A stretch of 64,000 bases of DNA from Stigmatella aurantiaca DW4/3-1 (lineage in GTDB: Bacteria; Myxococcota; Myxococcia; Myxococcales; Myxococcaceae). Where the stretch lies: positions 6,714,893-6,778,892 of the forward strand of contig NC_014623.1 of NCBI RefSeq assembly GCF_000165485.1, given 5' to 3'. Below the pieces are notes generated by a model. That model saw only the letters and a program-made list of their open reading frames with translations. It had not been told where the DNA came from and did no database searches. The first letter of the stretch is position 1; each line of letters begins with the position of its first letter. Shown here piece by piece: positions 51,861 to 61,769 of this stretch. A program made the position numbers and the translations under genes.

Positions 51861-51878
51861 AATTCAAGGGGTTAGGCT
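51861..51878 (-). promoter_or_regulatory. Shared 18-bp motif, copy 1 (before the DapB-like gene)
   Basis: AATTCAAGGGGTTAGGCT is 16/18 identical to AAATCCAGGGGTTAGGCT at 55311-55328. Both lie just upstream of minus-strand genes in the same orientation. Read on the minus strand the invariant core is AGCCTAACCCCT. Function is unknown; it may be a core promoter or regulator site. Confidence 0.45.
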
Positions 51879-52002
51879 CAAAAAACAGGCCTTGGCGCAC
51901 CATAAACCACCCCCACTGGGGCAAGCAAGCGCCAGATGGTTGATACGGACCTTCGGGCAAAGAGCACTTCCAATGATTTCCGCCGATTGAATGCGGGGGG
52001 GA

Positions 52003-52018
52003 CATGGCAAATGCCATG
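52003..52018. promoter_or_regulatory. Palindrome upstream of the HD-GYP gene
   Basis: CATGGCAAATGCCATG has perfect 7-bp arms around AA. It lies 37-52 bp upstream of a TATAAA -10-like box (52055-52060) for the HD-GYP gene, in the 255-bp divergent region. It is a candidate activator or repressor site. Confidence 0.4.
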
Positions 52019-52054
52019 GCCCGGGGGGTCTGTCTGAGCCCGAGGGAAGACGTG

Positions 52055-52060
52055 TATAAA
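52055..52060 (+). promoter_or_regulatory. Candidate -10 element of the HD-GYP gene
   Basis: TATAAA lies 40 bp upstream of the ATG at 52101. No good TTGACA-like -35 is found at the right distance; TGTCTG at about 17 bp upstream is the nearest. An activator bound at 52003-52018 could compensate. Confidence 0.35.
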
Positions 52061-52100
52061 GACGCCCCAGGCACTCCTCGCTCTTTGGAGCCCGTGAACA

Positions 52101-53210
52101 ATGGACCGCATCCTCGTGGTGGATGACGACGTGCGCATCCTCGCCGCGCTCTCCCGGATCTTCGTGGCTGAGGGCTATGAGGTAGTCACCCACAGCGATC
52201 CCGTTCAAGCCGCCCGGGAGGAAGGGTTTCAGGTCGTCCTCACGGACTTCATGATGCCGTACCTCAATGGCATCGAGCTGCTGGGGGCACTGCGGGAGAA
52301 AAACCCCCGCGCGGTGCGGCTGATGCTGACGGCCGCCGCCGATTTCCGCACTGCGTCAGAGGCCGTCAACCGCGGAGAGGTGTACCGGCTGCTGGGCAAG
52401 CCATGGACCCTGTCGGACCTGACCAGCAGCGTGCGCCAGGCCTTCGAGCACTACCGGCTGGTGGAGATGAACGCGCGGCTCACGCGCGAGGTGGCCGAGA
52501 AGAACGAGGAGCTGACGGTCATCAACCAGAGCCTGGAGCGCCATGTGGTGGAGCGCACCACCGGACTGCTCGATGGGCTCATCAGCGCCCTGGACTACCG
52601 GGACACGGAGACCCAGTGGCACTCCCGGCGCGTCTCGCTCTATGCCCGGAGGCTGGCCCAGGAGAGTGGCCTGACAGGGGTCGCGCTGGACATCGTCGAG
52701 CAGGGCGCGCTGCTCCATGACATCGGCAAGATCGGTGTGCGCGACTCCATCCTGCTCAAACCCGGGCCGCTGACGCCCGAGGAGTGGGAGGAGATGCGCA
52801 AGCACCCGGAGTTCGGCTACCGGATGCTGGCGAAGATCCCCTACCTGCACGACGCCTCGCTCATCGTCCTCCAGCACCAGGAGCGCTGGGACGGCAAGGG
52901 CTATCCCGAGAAGCTCTCCGGGAAGTCCATCGTCGTTGGCGCCCGTATCTTCGCCATCGTGGATGCCCTGGACGCCATCACCTCGGACCGGCCCTACCGC
53001 AAGGGCCGCTCGCTCCAGGTGGCCAAGGATGAAATCCAGCGCTGCGCGGGCACGCAGTTCGATCCCGTGCTCGCCGAGGCCTTCCTCCGGATCCCCGACG
53101 AGGAATGGCTCCGGATCCGCTCCGAAGTCGAAGCCATGGAAGCCGATGAAATCCGGCGCTTTGGCAGCCAGGTCCAGCTCTCCCTCACCCCGCTCGCCAC
53201 CGGCACCTGA
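52101..53210 (+). CDS. HD-GYP response regulator (c-di-GMP phosphodiesterase type)
   Basis: A 369-residue protein. The receiver domain (residues 1-120) has Asp49 and Lys100 in LGKPW. A coiled-coil linker (about 120-155) leads to the HD-GYP domain with HDIGKIGVRD (His206-Asp207) and QERWDGKGYPE (GYP 267-269). All metal-binding residues seem intact, so c-di-GMP hydrolysis is likely. No kinase is adjacent. It could lower c-di-GMP sensed by the MshEN proteins and other effectors elsewhere in the window. Confidence 0.92.
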   Translation: MDRILVVDDDVRILAALSRIFVAEGYEVVTHSDPVQAAREEGFQVVLTDFMMPYLNGIELLGALREKNPRAVRLMLTAAADFRTASEAVNRGEVYRLLGKPWTLSDLTSSVRQAFEHYRLVEMNARLTREVAEKNEELTVINQSLERHVVERTTGLLDGLISALDYRDTETQWHSRRVSLYARRLAQESGLTGVALDIVEQGALLHDIGKIGVRDSILLKPGPLTPEEWEEMRKHPEFGYRMLAKIPYLHDASLIVLQHQERWDGKGYPEKLSGKSIVVGARIFAIVDALDAITSDRPYRKGRSLQVAKDEIQRCAGTQFDPVLAEAFLRIPDEEWLRIRSEVEAMEADEIRRFGSQVQLSLTPLATGT

Positions 53211-53218
53211 GCCCGGGC

Positions 53219-55282
53219 TCAAGGGGCCGCGCGCACCTCCAGGATGACGTCGCCCTCGAGCAAGGCGTCCACCACCTCCATGCCCGCCGTCACCTCGCCA
53301 AAGGCGGTGTAACGGCCGTCCAAGTGGGGCTGCGGCGCGTGCGTGAAGAAGAACTGGCTGCCCCCCGTGTCCTTTCCCGACAGCGCCATGCCGATGACGC
53401 CGCGCTGGTAGACTCGCCGCGTCATCTCGCACCGGATGGAATAGCCAGGCCCCCCCTCCCCGTCCCCTCGCGGATCGCCGCCCTGCGCGACGAAATCAGG
53501 CACCACGCGGTGGAAGGAGAGCCCCCGGAAATACCCCTGCCGGGCCAACGCATCGAGGTTGCCCGAGGTGAGCGGCGCCTGCCCTGCGTCCAGCGCGACG
53601 GTGATGTCCCCCTTGCGGGTGCGGAAGATCAGCGTGGCGCCCGGAGGCGCGGCAGAAGGCCGACCCGTCCCAGGAGGCGATTCCACGCGCACGGAGCGTA
53701 CGGGCTGTCCCGTCAGCCCAGTCAGGGCCTCCGCCGCCACGCGGCGCACGTTGGCGTGCGGGTGATCCAGCCACACGCGCAGCGCGGGCTCGGCGGCCTT
53801 GCCCTCCAGCCCCACAAGGGCCCCCGCCACGGGCTCCGCCAGATCGGGCTCCCGCGCCACCCGCACCGCCAGCGCACGCACGTCCGGCAGGGCGTCGAGG
53901 ACCTTCAGCTTTCCCACCGTGGCCGCCGCCATGCCCGCCACCACCGGATCCTCTGATTTCAAGAGGGCCCGCACAGGCTCCACCGCCTCGGGAACAGGAC
54001 GGGCACCCACCGCCTCCAGGGCCGCCAGGCGCACCCTCGCGTCTGGATGGTGCAGGGCCGGCACCGCATCCCGAGCGCCCTCCGGCACCTGGGCCCGGGC
54101 CAGCTCGCGCAGGCCCAACGCCAGCCGCCGCGCTTCGGCCACCCGTCCGTTTCCACAGCGCAACACCTCCGCGAGGGCACCTGTCTGCCGATCCATCGCC
54201 GCGGCGAGCCGACAGTCGATCCATGCCACGTCATCGGCCGCGAGTTCCGACACGGGCGGCCCTGCCTCCGCCAGAGAGCGCCGAAGGGCTTCCAGCACCG
54301 GACGCCCAGCCTGGGGGAGCCCCTGCTGAGCAACGGCCAGGAGCGCATGCGCGGACGCGGAATCCCCCGAGGCCACTCGCGGGGCACTCTTCCGCAAGGC
54401 TCCCAACGCCTCCAGCGGCGCGCACGGGGCAACGCAGGCCGCGGCCAGGAGGCTCAGCGTCCGGGCCGCTTCCGCCCTCACGCGGGGAACGGAGTCCTCC
54501 AGCAGACGCGCCAGGGCCGCCGTGTCCTCGGTCCCTCCCCCCTCCACGAAGCCCTTCGCACAGAGGGCCCTCACGTCCGGGTCCGCATCGGCGAGACAGC
54601 GCCGCAGCAGCTCCAGCGCGGCAGGCCGCTTCAGGTAGACCAACAGATAGGCAGCGCCATGACGTGTCTCCACGGGTTGGCTCGCCGCGAGCAGCGCCCC
54701 CACGGGCTCCAGCGGCACCTCCGCGAGGGAGGCCCCCCGGCGTCCAGACACGCCCAAGGCCAGCGCGGCCCTGCCCGCACTGGCGTGCCCCTCTGCCACC
54801 CGCTCGATGAGCCGTTGAATTGCCCCCGCCGTCCCCAGCTTGCTGAAGGACTCGAAGAGTGTCCTCCGGACGCCCTCCTCGGACTCCCTCGCCTCTGCTT
54901 CGCGCAGCGCCTCCGTCATCCGGAGTTTCAGCTCGTCCGGCAAGGGCTCCCAGGAGAGCGCCAGCTCCCCGGCGGCGAAGGCGGCCTCGTCCCGGACAGA
55001 AGGCTCGGAGGCTGACAGCCCCGCGAGGATGGCCTCCAGCGTGGTGGCGTCTTGAAGCCGCGCCAGCGCACGCAACGCCCGGACCTGCACCGCCTGGCCC
55101 TTCTCCCCTCGCGCCCAGGCCACAAGCTGTCCCTCCCCCAGCGAGCGGCGATCCTCCCAGTCCTCCACACGGGCCAGCGCCTCGGTGTCCCCCATTCCAG
55201 GGAGCGGAACCGCCCGGACACATGCCACGGGGGAGAGCAGCACCACGGCGCAGGCGCACAGACGCGAAAGCAAGTGGAACAT
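53219..55282 (-). CDS. Fusion of HEAT-repeat region and cyclophilin peptidyl-prolyl isomerase
   Basis: A 687-residue secreted protein. A signal peptide ends at about residue 21 (VVLLSPVACVRA; Cys21 is a possible but atypical lipobox Cys). Ala/Leu/Arg-rich HEAT repeats run from about 40 to 525. A cyclophilin domain occupies about 545-687 with FHRVVPDFVAQGGDPRGDG, GSQFFFTHAPQPHLDGRYTA and VIGMALSGKD; the catalytic Arg and the substrate-binding FHRVV are present. It probably folds or scaffolds envelope proteins. The gene ends 9 bp from the HD-GYP stop (convergent). Confidence 0.85.
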   Translation of the reverse strand: MFHLLSRLCACAVVLLSPVACVRAVPLPGMGDTEALARVEDWEDRRSLGEGQLVAWARGEKGQAVQVRALRALARLQDATTLEAILAGLSASEPSVRDEAAFAAGELALSWEPLPDELKLRMTEALREAEARESEEGVRRTLFESFSKLGTAGAIQRLIERVAEGHASAGRAALALGVSGRRGASLAEVPLEPVGALLAASQPVETRHGAAYLLVYLKRPAALELLRRCLADADPDVRALCAKGFVEGGGTEDTAALARLLEDSVPRVRAEAARTLSLLAAACVAPCAPLEALGALRKSAPRVASGDSASAHALLAVAQQGLPQAGRPVLEALRRSLAEAGPPVSELAADDVAWIDCRLAAAMDRQTGALAEVLRCGNGRVAEARRLALGLRELARAQVPEGARDAVPALHHPDARVRLAALEAVGARPVPEAVEPVRALLKSEDPVVAGMAAATVGKLKVLDALPDVRALAVRVAREPDLAEPVAGALVGLEGKAAEPALRVWLDHPHANVRRVAAEALTGLTGQPVRSVRVESPPGTGRPSAAPPGATLIFRTRKGDITVALDAGQAPLTSGNLDALARQGYFRGLSFHRVVPDFVAQGGDPRGDGEGGPGYSIRCEMTRRVYQRGVIGMALSGKDTGGSQFFFTHAPQPHLDGRYTAFGEVTAGMEVVDALLEGDVILEVRAAP

Positions 55283-55310
55283 GCGCCGGACCTAGGCCAA
55301 AAGCCCGCTG

Positions 55311-55328
55311 AAATCCAGGGGTTAGGCT
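55311..55328 (-). promoter_or_regulatory. Shared 18-bp motif, copy 2 (before the HEAT-cyclophilin gene)
   Basis: AAATCCAGGGGTTAGGCT, 16/18 identical to the copy at 51861-51878. It lies 29 bp upstream of the HEAT-cyclophilin ATG in the same orientation relative to its gene. Confidence 0.45.
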
Positions 55329-55365
55329 GCAAGCTGTTTGACTTGAAGCGGCGGTCCCCTCGAAG

Positions 55366-56406
55366 ATGGGCGACCGTCTTCTTGAAGGAGCGCTGGCCCT
55401 GAATTGCCCTGGTTGTGGCACCCAGGTCGCGGATGGCACGTCCATCTGCCCCAAGTGCGACTACATCATTGACGCGTCCTTCCTGTCCTCGGATCCACCG
55501 CCAGGTGGCCAGGACGACGACGAAGTCACCGGAGCGGGGCAGGATCCCCGGCAGGCCGCCCCCTCCCCCCGTCCGGCCCGGCGCGCGCCCACCGCGTCCG
55601 CCACGGGCCGGAGCGCCCCCGGCGCGCGCTCCGGGGCGGCAGCAGGAAAAACCGGCTCGCGGCCCGCGGTGGACCGCGCGGGCGCCCGCGCCGCGGCCCC
55701 ACCCAAGGCCGCCCTGGAGGACTCCACCCAGATCAAGAACGTGAAGGACATCGCCCCGAGCCGCTCCTCTTCCCGTCCACCCTCCCGGCCCCCCTCCCGC
55801 TCCGTACCCGCCGTCCGGCGAGCCCCGGCGGCAGCCCCTCCACCGGACGAAGAGGACGCCGCGCCGGCCAATCCGGAGCCACGCAGGGCCCTGCTGCCTC
55901 CCCCCGAGGCCCCCTCTGAGCGCGCCTATAGCCCCGGCCAGATCGTGGCCCCCGAGGAGGTCATCAGCGACGCACGCGCGTTCGTGGGGGAGCTGACACG
56001 CTCGGACAAGATCACCTTCGCGGGCGCCGCGGCCATCATCATCTCCTGCTTCCTGCCCTGGAAGGAGACGGCCGAGGACGGCGAAATCCTGGGGTTGCTG
56101 AGCCTGGGCGCGGTGTCCCTGGTCGGAGCCATCGGCATCATCGCCGCCATCGCCATCCGGGTGCGCCGCACCATGCCGAGCCTCCACCCACTGGCCCCCT
56201 GGGTGTTGCAGCTCGGAGTCTCGATCTTCTGCATCTTCTTCACCCTCATCTCCATCCGGCTCGCCAGCGACTCCACCGTGGTCGCCTCCCCCATCGGGAA
56301 CCAGATGGTGGAGACCTCCTCGCCCAGCCTGGGGGTGTTCCTGGCCCTGCTGGGCGCCATCGGGGCGCTGACGGGCTCGCTGATGGGGATGAAAGAGCGC
56401 TCGTAA
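55366..56406 (+). CDS. Zinc-ribbon membrane protein
   Basis: A 346-residue protein of unknown function. An N-terminal zinc ribbon (CPGC and CPKC, about residues 14-31) is followed by about 165 residues of low-complexity Pro/Ala/Ser/Arg sequence and then three or four TM helices (FAGAAAIIISCFLPW, LLSLGAVSLVGAIGIIAAIA, WVLQLGVSIFCIFFTLISI, LGVFLALLGAIGALTGSLMG). The listed ATG at 55366 has no good ribosome site. GAAGGAG lies 8 nt before a CTG at 55399, which begins Leu-Asn-Cys-Pro, so a CTG start there is a real alternative. A TTGACT box at 55338-55343 supports the later start. Confidence 0.72.
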   Translation: MGDRLLEGALALNCPGCGTQVADGTSICPKCDYIIDASFLSSDPPPGGQDDDEVTGAGQDPRQAAPSPRPARRAPTASATGRSAPGARSGAAAGKTGSRPAVDRAGARAAAPPKAALEDSTQIKNVKDIAPSRSSSRPPSRPPSRSVPAVRRAPAAAPPPDEEDAAPANPEPRRALLPPPEAPSERAYSPGQIVAPEEVISDARAFVGELTRSDKITFAGAAAIIISCFLPWKETAEDGEILGLLSLGAVSLVGAIGIIAAIAIRVRRTMPSLHPLAPWVLQLGVSIFCIFFTLISIRLASDSTVVASPIGNQMVETSSPSLGVFLALLGAIGALTGSLMGMKERS

Positions 56407-56453
56407 AAACCCGCCCGTGGCCGGGCCACCCGGACTACCGTTCCCGCCCCGAG

Positions 56454-57385
<932 letters not shown>

Positions 57386-57389
<4 letters not shown>

Positions 57390-58711
57390 GCCTCGGCCGC
57401 CCCGTGCCCACCGGGCTGTCCGTGGCGCTGCTCGCCGCGGCGCTCGTCCCCGCGGCCCTCGCCGTGGCCAGCCCCGTGTTCGGCTGGCTGGCGCTCGCGC
57501 TCGACGTGGCGGTCCTGGGCCTGTGCGCGGTGGACTTCGCCCGGGCCCCCCGGGCTTCGGACGTGGCGGTCCAGCGAACCCTGGAGCCCATCCTCCGCTC
57601 CGGCGTGGACAACCCGGTGCACCTGGAGCTCACCCTCCACCGCGCGGGTCCCGTGCGCGGCGAGGTGCGGGACGAGGCCCCCGCGGACGTGGCGTCACGA
57701 GGCCACCGGCACCCCTTCTTCCTCTCCCCGGGCCAGAGCCCCCTGCGCCTCACCTATGCCGTGCGCCCCCTGACCCGCGGAGATGCGCACTTCGGAGACC
57801 TGCACCTGCGGCTCACCGGCCCCCTGGGGCTGTGCGCCCGCCAGGTGCGCGTGCCCGCCGCCCAAACGGTGAAGGTGTACCCGGACCTCACCGCGCTCAC
57901 CCAAGAGGCGCTCGCGATGGCCCTTGCCGCGGAGGCCTCCTCGGAGCGCTCCCAGCGCCGGCCGGGCGAGGGCCGCGAGTTCGAGAGCCTGCGCGAGTAC
58001 CACCGGGGAGACGACTACCGCACCATCGACTGGAAGGCCTCCGCGCGGCGCTCCCGCACCATGGTGCGCGTGTACCAGCCCGAGCGGAACCAGCCCGTCC
58101 TGCTGCTCTTGGACTGTGGACGCCACATGGCGGGGCAAGTGGACGGCCGCCGCAAGCTGGACCACGCGGTGGACGCGGCGCTGCGCGTGGCCAAGGTGGG
58201 GCTGGACGCGGGAGACCTGGTGGGGGTGCTGGCCTTCGCCAGCGAGGTGCGCGCCTACCTGCCGCCCCGCAAGGGCCACGAGCACCTGCGCCTGCTCACC
58301 GAAGCGCTCTACCGCGCCGAGGCCTCCTTCGAGGAGAGCGACTATGGCCTTGCCTACGATTTCGCCTTCGCGCGCACCTCGCGCCGCACCCTGGTGGTGC
58401 TCTTCACGGACCTGGTGGACCCCAGCGCCTCGGGCACCCTGGTGACACGCACCCTCATGCTGCGCCCGCGCCACCTGCCCGTCGTGGCCTCGCTCATGGA
58501 TGAGGACCTTCAGGCCGCCGCCACCGGCCTGCCCCGGACACCGCAGGAGGCCTACACCCGGCAAGCCGCCGCGCGCCTGGAGGAGGACTACCGGCGCACC
58601 ACGGTCACACTGCGAGACGCAGGCGTCCTCGTGGTGCGGGCCCCCGCCAAGGGCTTCGGTGCCGCGGCCATCAACACCTACCTGCACGTCAAGGCGCGCG
58701 GACTGCTCTGA
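57386..58711 (+). CDS. DUF58 family (vWA-like) protein
   Basis: A 441-residue partner of the MoxR ATPase. Two N-terminal TMs lie in the first 50 residues. The DUF58 signature is SLREYHRGDDYRTIDWKASA (near residue 197), followed by a vWA-like domain with LLLLDCGRHMAG. The GTG start at 57386 is coupled to the ATPase gene. The vWA/transglutaminase partners of full BatABD-type operons are not present. Confidence 0.88.
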
Positions 58712-58870
58712 TCGCCATTGCCTTTCGGACCAGAAGTCATCCCGGATTCTGTCTGTCCGCACCGCGCGCGAGACACCGCGAGACACCCGAGTCCACCCGT
58801 CAAGTCCGTTGTGATTCCGGCGCTGAAAATCTGTTCTCGCCGCTTTCCCGATGAAGAAACGTGCCAACCG

Positions 58871-58898
58871 CTCCGAGGCCGGAAATTCGGCCTCGGAG
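58871..58898. terminator. Long hairpin between the DUF58 and helicase genes
   Basis: CTCCGAGGCCG and CGGCCTCGGAG form a perfect 11-bp stem with a 6-nt loop (GAAATT). It lies 160 bp past the DUF58 stop and 37 bp before the helicase start. No immediate T-tract follows (AAGACCCCCTTT). It may terminate the MoxR-DUF58 transcript or regulate the helicase. Confidence 0.5.
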
Positions 58899-58907
58899 AA
58901 GACCCCC

Positions 58908-58934
58908 TTTACACACGATCCGCGTCCATAGAAT
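58908..58934 (+). promoter_or_regulatory. Candidate promoter of the helicase gene
   Basis: TTTACA (58908-58913) and TAGAAT (58929-58934) are separated by 15 bp, slightly short. If TAGAAT is a true -10, transcription would begin just after the GTG at 58935, which favours a downstream start codon such as TTG 58998. Confidence 0.35.
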
Positions 58935-61748
58935 GTGCGCCGCTTCAAACGCCCGCCACTGGTGGCGGTGCGTCCGCGAACGGATGGAGATCGCATCTTG
59001 GGTGCGGAGGTTGCACGGGGTTTGAAGGTCGAAGTCGAGGTCTCGGCGGCGGCGGCGGTGGTCCAGGGAGTGGCGGAGCCCACACGCTCCCTCACCCCCT
59101 TCCACGAGCGGTTGCTCGCGGAGGAGCTCACCGTCCGCAGCGCGGACTCGCACCAGCGGCTGGCCGGTGCGCTGTCCGAGGCGAAGGTGGACCTCAATCC
59201 GCATCAGGTCGAAGCGGCCATGTTCGCGCTCGACTCGCTGTCGCGCGGGGGCTGCATGCTCGCGGACGAGGTGGGGCTCGGGAAGACCATCGAGGCGGGG
59301 CTCGTCATCGGCCAGCTCATGGCCGAGGGCAAGACGCGCATCCTCATCCTCGCGCCGGCCACGCTGCGCGCGCAGTGGAACAGCGAGCTGCGGGAGAAGT
59401 TCGATCTGGACTCCGTGCTGGTGGACGGCCGCACCGTGCGGGCCACCGGCAACTGTTTCGATCAGCCCTTCCCCGTCATCTGCTCGCACCCGTTCGCCGC
59501 CAACAAGGCGGCGATGGTGGCGGAGATCCCCTGGGATGTGGTGGTCATCGACGAGGCGCACCGGCTGCGCAACGTCTACAAGGCCGGCCACAAGACGGGG
59601 CAGGCCCTGCGCGCCGCGCTCAACGGGCGCCCCAAGCTGCTGCTGACCGCCACCCCGCTCCAGAACGATCTCATGGAGCTGTTCGGGCTGATGTCGCTGC
59701 TGGATGAGCAGATCCTCGGGCCCGAGCACGCCTTCCGCAGCCGCTACCAGGTGGACCCGGAGGCCGGAGGGCTCAAGGAGGACGCCGTCACCGAGCTGAA
59801 GGAACGGCTGGCCCCCCTGGTGCAGCGCACGCTGCGGCGGCAGGTGCGCGAGTACGTGCGCTACACCAACCGGCGCAGCATCGTGGAGGACTTCGCCCCC
59901 TCGCCCGAAGAGCAGGACCTCTACGAGAAGGTGAGCGAGTACCTGCGCCGCTCGGAGGCGGCCGCCATCGAGCCGGGCAAGAAGACGCTGCTCACGCTCT
60001 GCTACCGCAAGCTCCTGGCCTCCTCCACCTACGCCATCGCGCCCACCCTGCGCCGGCTGGCGGAGAACCTGGAGAAGCGCCTGGAGGCGGCGAAGCTGGG
60101 CGCCCAGGCCCTGGCCCTCTTCGAGCCCGAGGAGGTGAAGCAGTTCGCCGAGGAGGGCGAGGAGTGGTCCGATGACCCGGCCAAGCCCGCCAACATCCGC
60201 ACGCTCCAGAACGAGATGTGGGAGCTGAAGCAGTACGCGGACCTGGCGGACTCCATCAAGGTGAACGCCAAGGGCGAGGCGCTCCGGCGCGCCCTGGACC
60301 GCACCTTCACGGTGATGCGCGCCCACCAGTGGCCAGAGAAGGCGCTCATCTTCACCGAGTCCAAGCGCACGCAGCAGTACCTGTTCAACCTGCTGTCGGA
60401 CAACGGCTACCGGGGGAAGATCTCCCTGCTGTCCGGAGACGTGGCCTCCACGCCCGAGGAGCGCCGCGCGCTGGTGGAGGACTTCCGCCACCGCATGCAG
60501 ATCCTCATCTGCACCGAGGCGGGCGCCGAGGGGCTCAACCTCCAGTTCTGCAACCTGGTGGTGAACTACGACTTGCCGTGGAACCCGCAGCGCGTGGAGC
60601 AGCGCATCGGCCGGTGCCACCGCTACGGCCAGCAGCGGGACGTGCTCGTCATCAACTTCCTCAACCGGCAGAACGCGGCGGACGCGCGCCTGTTCGAGCT
60701 GCTGGAGAAGAAGCTCAACCTCTTCGACGGGGTGTTCGGCGCCTCGGATGAAATCCTGGGGGCGCTGGAGAGCGGCGTGGACTTCGAGCGGCGGGTGCTG
60801 GACATCTACCAGTCCTGCCGCCACCCGGACGACATCAACGCCGCCTTCGACAAGCTGCGCTCGGACATGGAGCAGCGCATCAGCACGCGCATGACCGAGA
60901 TGCGCTCGGTGGTGCTGGAGCGCTTCGACGGGGACGTGCGGCGGCGGTTGCGGGTGGCGGGAGACCAGGCCAAGGAGGTGCTCGCGCGCAGGCAGCAGGA
61001 GGCCCGGGCCCTCACCGGCTCCGTGCTGGGCAGCCGCGCCTCGGGCCGGCTCCAGGTGGCCAAGGCCGCCTACGCGGTCCGCGACCGCACCCACGATGCC
61101 ATCAGCTACCTCCAACTCGACGCGGCGGGGCTCCCCTCCCGGCTGGCGCGGCTGGCGGGCTCCGAGGGCTGGTGGTTCGCCTACAAGTTCGAGCTGTCGG
61201 GCCTCAAGCCCGAGGAGAAGCTCGTCCACCTGGTGCTGGTGAAGGACCGGGACGGCGGGTTCCGGGCGCTTCCGCTGGCGGACGGGGCCCACTTCGTGAA
61301 GCTGGCGGCGAAGCAGGAGAAGCGCCGCCAACCCGAGGCGGTGTCCGTCACGCTGGTGCAGGAGCAGGCCCTGCTGGCCGCCAAGGACGAGCTGCTCCGC
61401 GCCGCCGAGCGGCGCAACGCGCTGGAGCTGGATCTGGCCAAGGAGCGCGCGGACCGCTACGCCGAGGACTGCTTGCTGGAGTCGCGGGAGGCGCTGGAGC
61501 ACACGCGCGAGCAGTGGACGGAGGCGCGCAAGCAGGTGCTCCTGGCGGAGGATCCCTCGGAGCGCGTGAAGGCCCGCGCGCATGCGGACCGGCTGGAGCG
61601 AGACTACCGCCGGCGCCTCGCCTCGGTGCGCAACGAGGAAGAGAAGCGCTACGCGTCCAAGGACCGCTCGCTGGCGGACCTGGCCCAGAAGTCCAAGGTG
61701 ACCGAGAAGCGCTCGCTCATCGCCTCCGCCTACTTCTGGCTGAGCTGA
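58935..61748 (+). CDS. SNF2/RapA-type DEAD/DEAH-box helicase
   Basis: A protein of up to 937 residues. Walker A DEVGLGKT is at 111-118 and the DEAH box at 206-209 (VVVIDEAHRLRN). TATPLQNDL, the C-terminal helicase motifs ALIFTESKRTQQYL and ILICTEAGAEGLNLQF, and VEQRIGRCHRYGQ match the RapA subgroup of SNF2 ATPases. RapA frees stalled RNA polymerase, but N-terminal RNAP-binding Tudor domains are not evident here. The C-terminal 250 residues are helical and Glu/Arg-rich. The listed start is GTG 58935; TTG 58998 with GGAG 8 nt upstream is an alternative that loses 21 residues. A role in defence cannot be excluded, but no defence partners are adjacent. Confidence 0.85.
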   Translation: MRRFKRPPLVAVRPRTDGDRILGAEVARGLKVEVEVSAAAAVVQGVAEPTRSLTPFHERLLAEELTVRSADSHQRLAGALSEAKVDLNPHQVEAAMFALDSLSRGGCMLADEVGLGKTIEAGLVIGQLMAEGKTRILILAPATLRAQWNSELREKFDLDSVLVDGRTVRATGNCFDQPFPVICSHPFAANKAAMVAEIPWDVVVIDEAHRLRNVYKAGHKTGQALRAALNGRPKLLLTATPLQNDLMELFGLMSLLDEQILGPEHAFRSRYQVDPEAGGLKEDAVTELKERLAPLVQRTLRRQVREYVRYTNRRSIVEDFAPSPEEQDLYEKVSEYLRRSEAAAIEPGKKTLLTLCYRKLLASSTYAIAPTLRRLAENLEKRLEAAKLGAQALALFEPEEVKQFAEEGEEWSDDPAKPANIRTLQNEMWELKQYADLADSIKVNAKGEALRRALDRTFTVMRAHQWPEKALIFTESKRTQQYLFNLLSDNGYRGKISLLSGDVASTPEERRALVEDFRHRMQILICTEAGAEGLNLQFCNLVVNYDLPWNPQRVEQRIGRCHRYGQQRDVLVINFLNRQNAADARLFELLEKKLNLFDGVFGASDEILGALESGVDFERRVLDIYQSCRHPDDINAAFDKLRSDMEQRISTRMTEMRSVVLERFDGDVRRRLRVAGDQAKEVLARRQQEARALTGSVLGSRASGRLQVAKAAYAVRDRTHDAISYLQLDAAGLPSRLARLAGSEGWWFAYKFELSGLKPEEKLVHLVLVKDRDGGFRALPLADGAHFVKLAAKQEKRRQPEAVSVTLVQEQALLAAKDELLRAAERRNALELDLAKERADRYAEDCLLESREALEHTREQWTEARKQVLLAEDPSERVKARAHADRLERDYRRRLASVRNEEEKRYASKDRSLADLAQKSKVTEKRSLIASAYFWLS

Positions 61749-61769
61749 GGGCGGGCGGCGAACAGCGGA

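Noticed and set aside
58800-61583. Long minus-strand open frame opposite the helicase
   Set aside because: The plus strand encodes intact helicase motifs; the reverse frame is His/Arg/Leu low-complexity.
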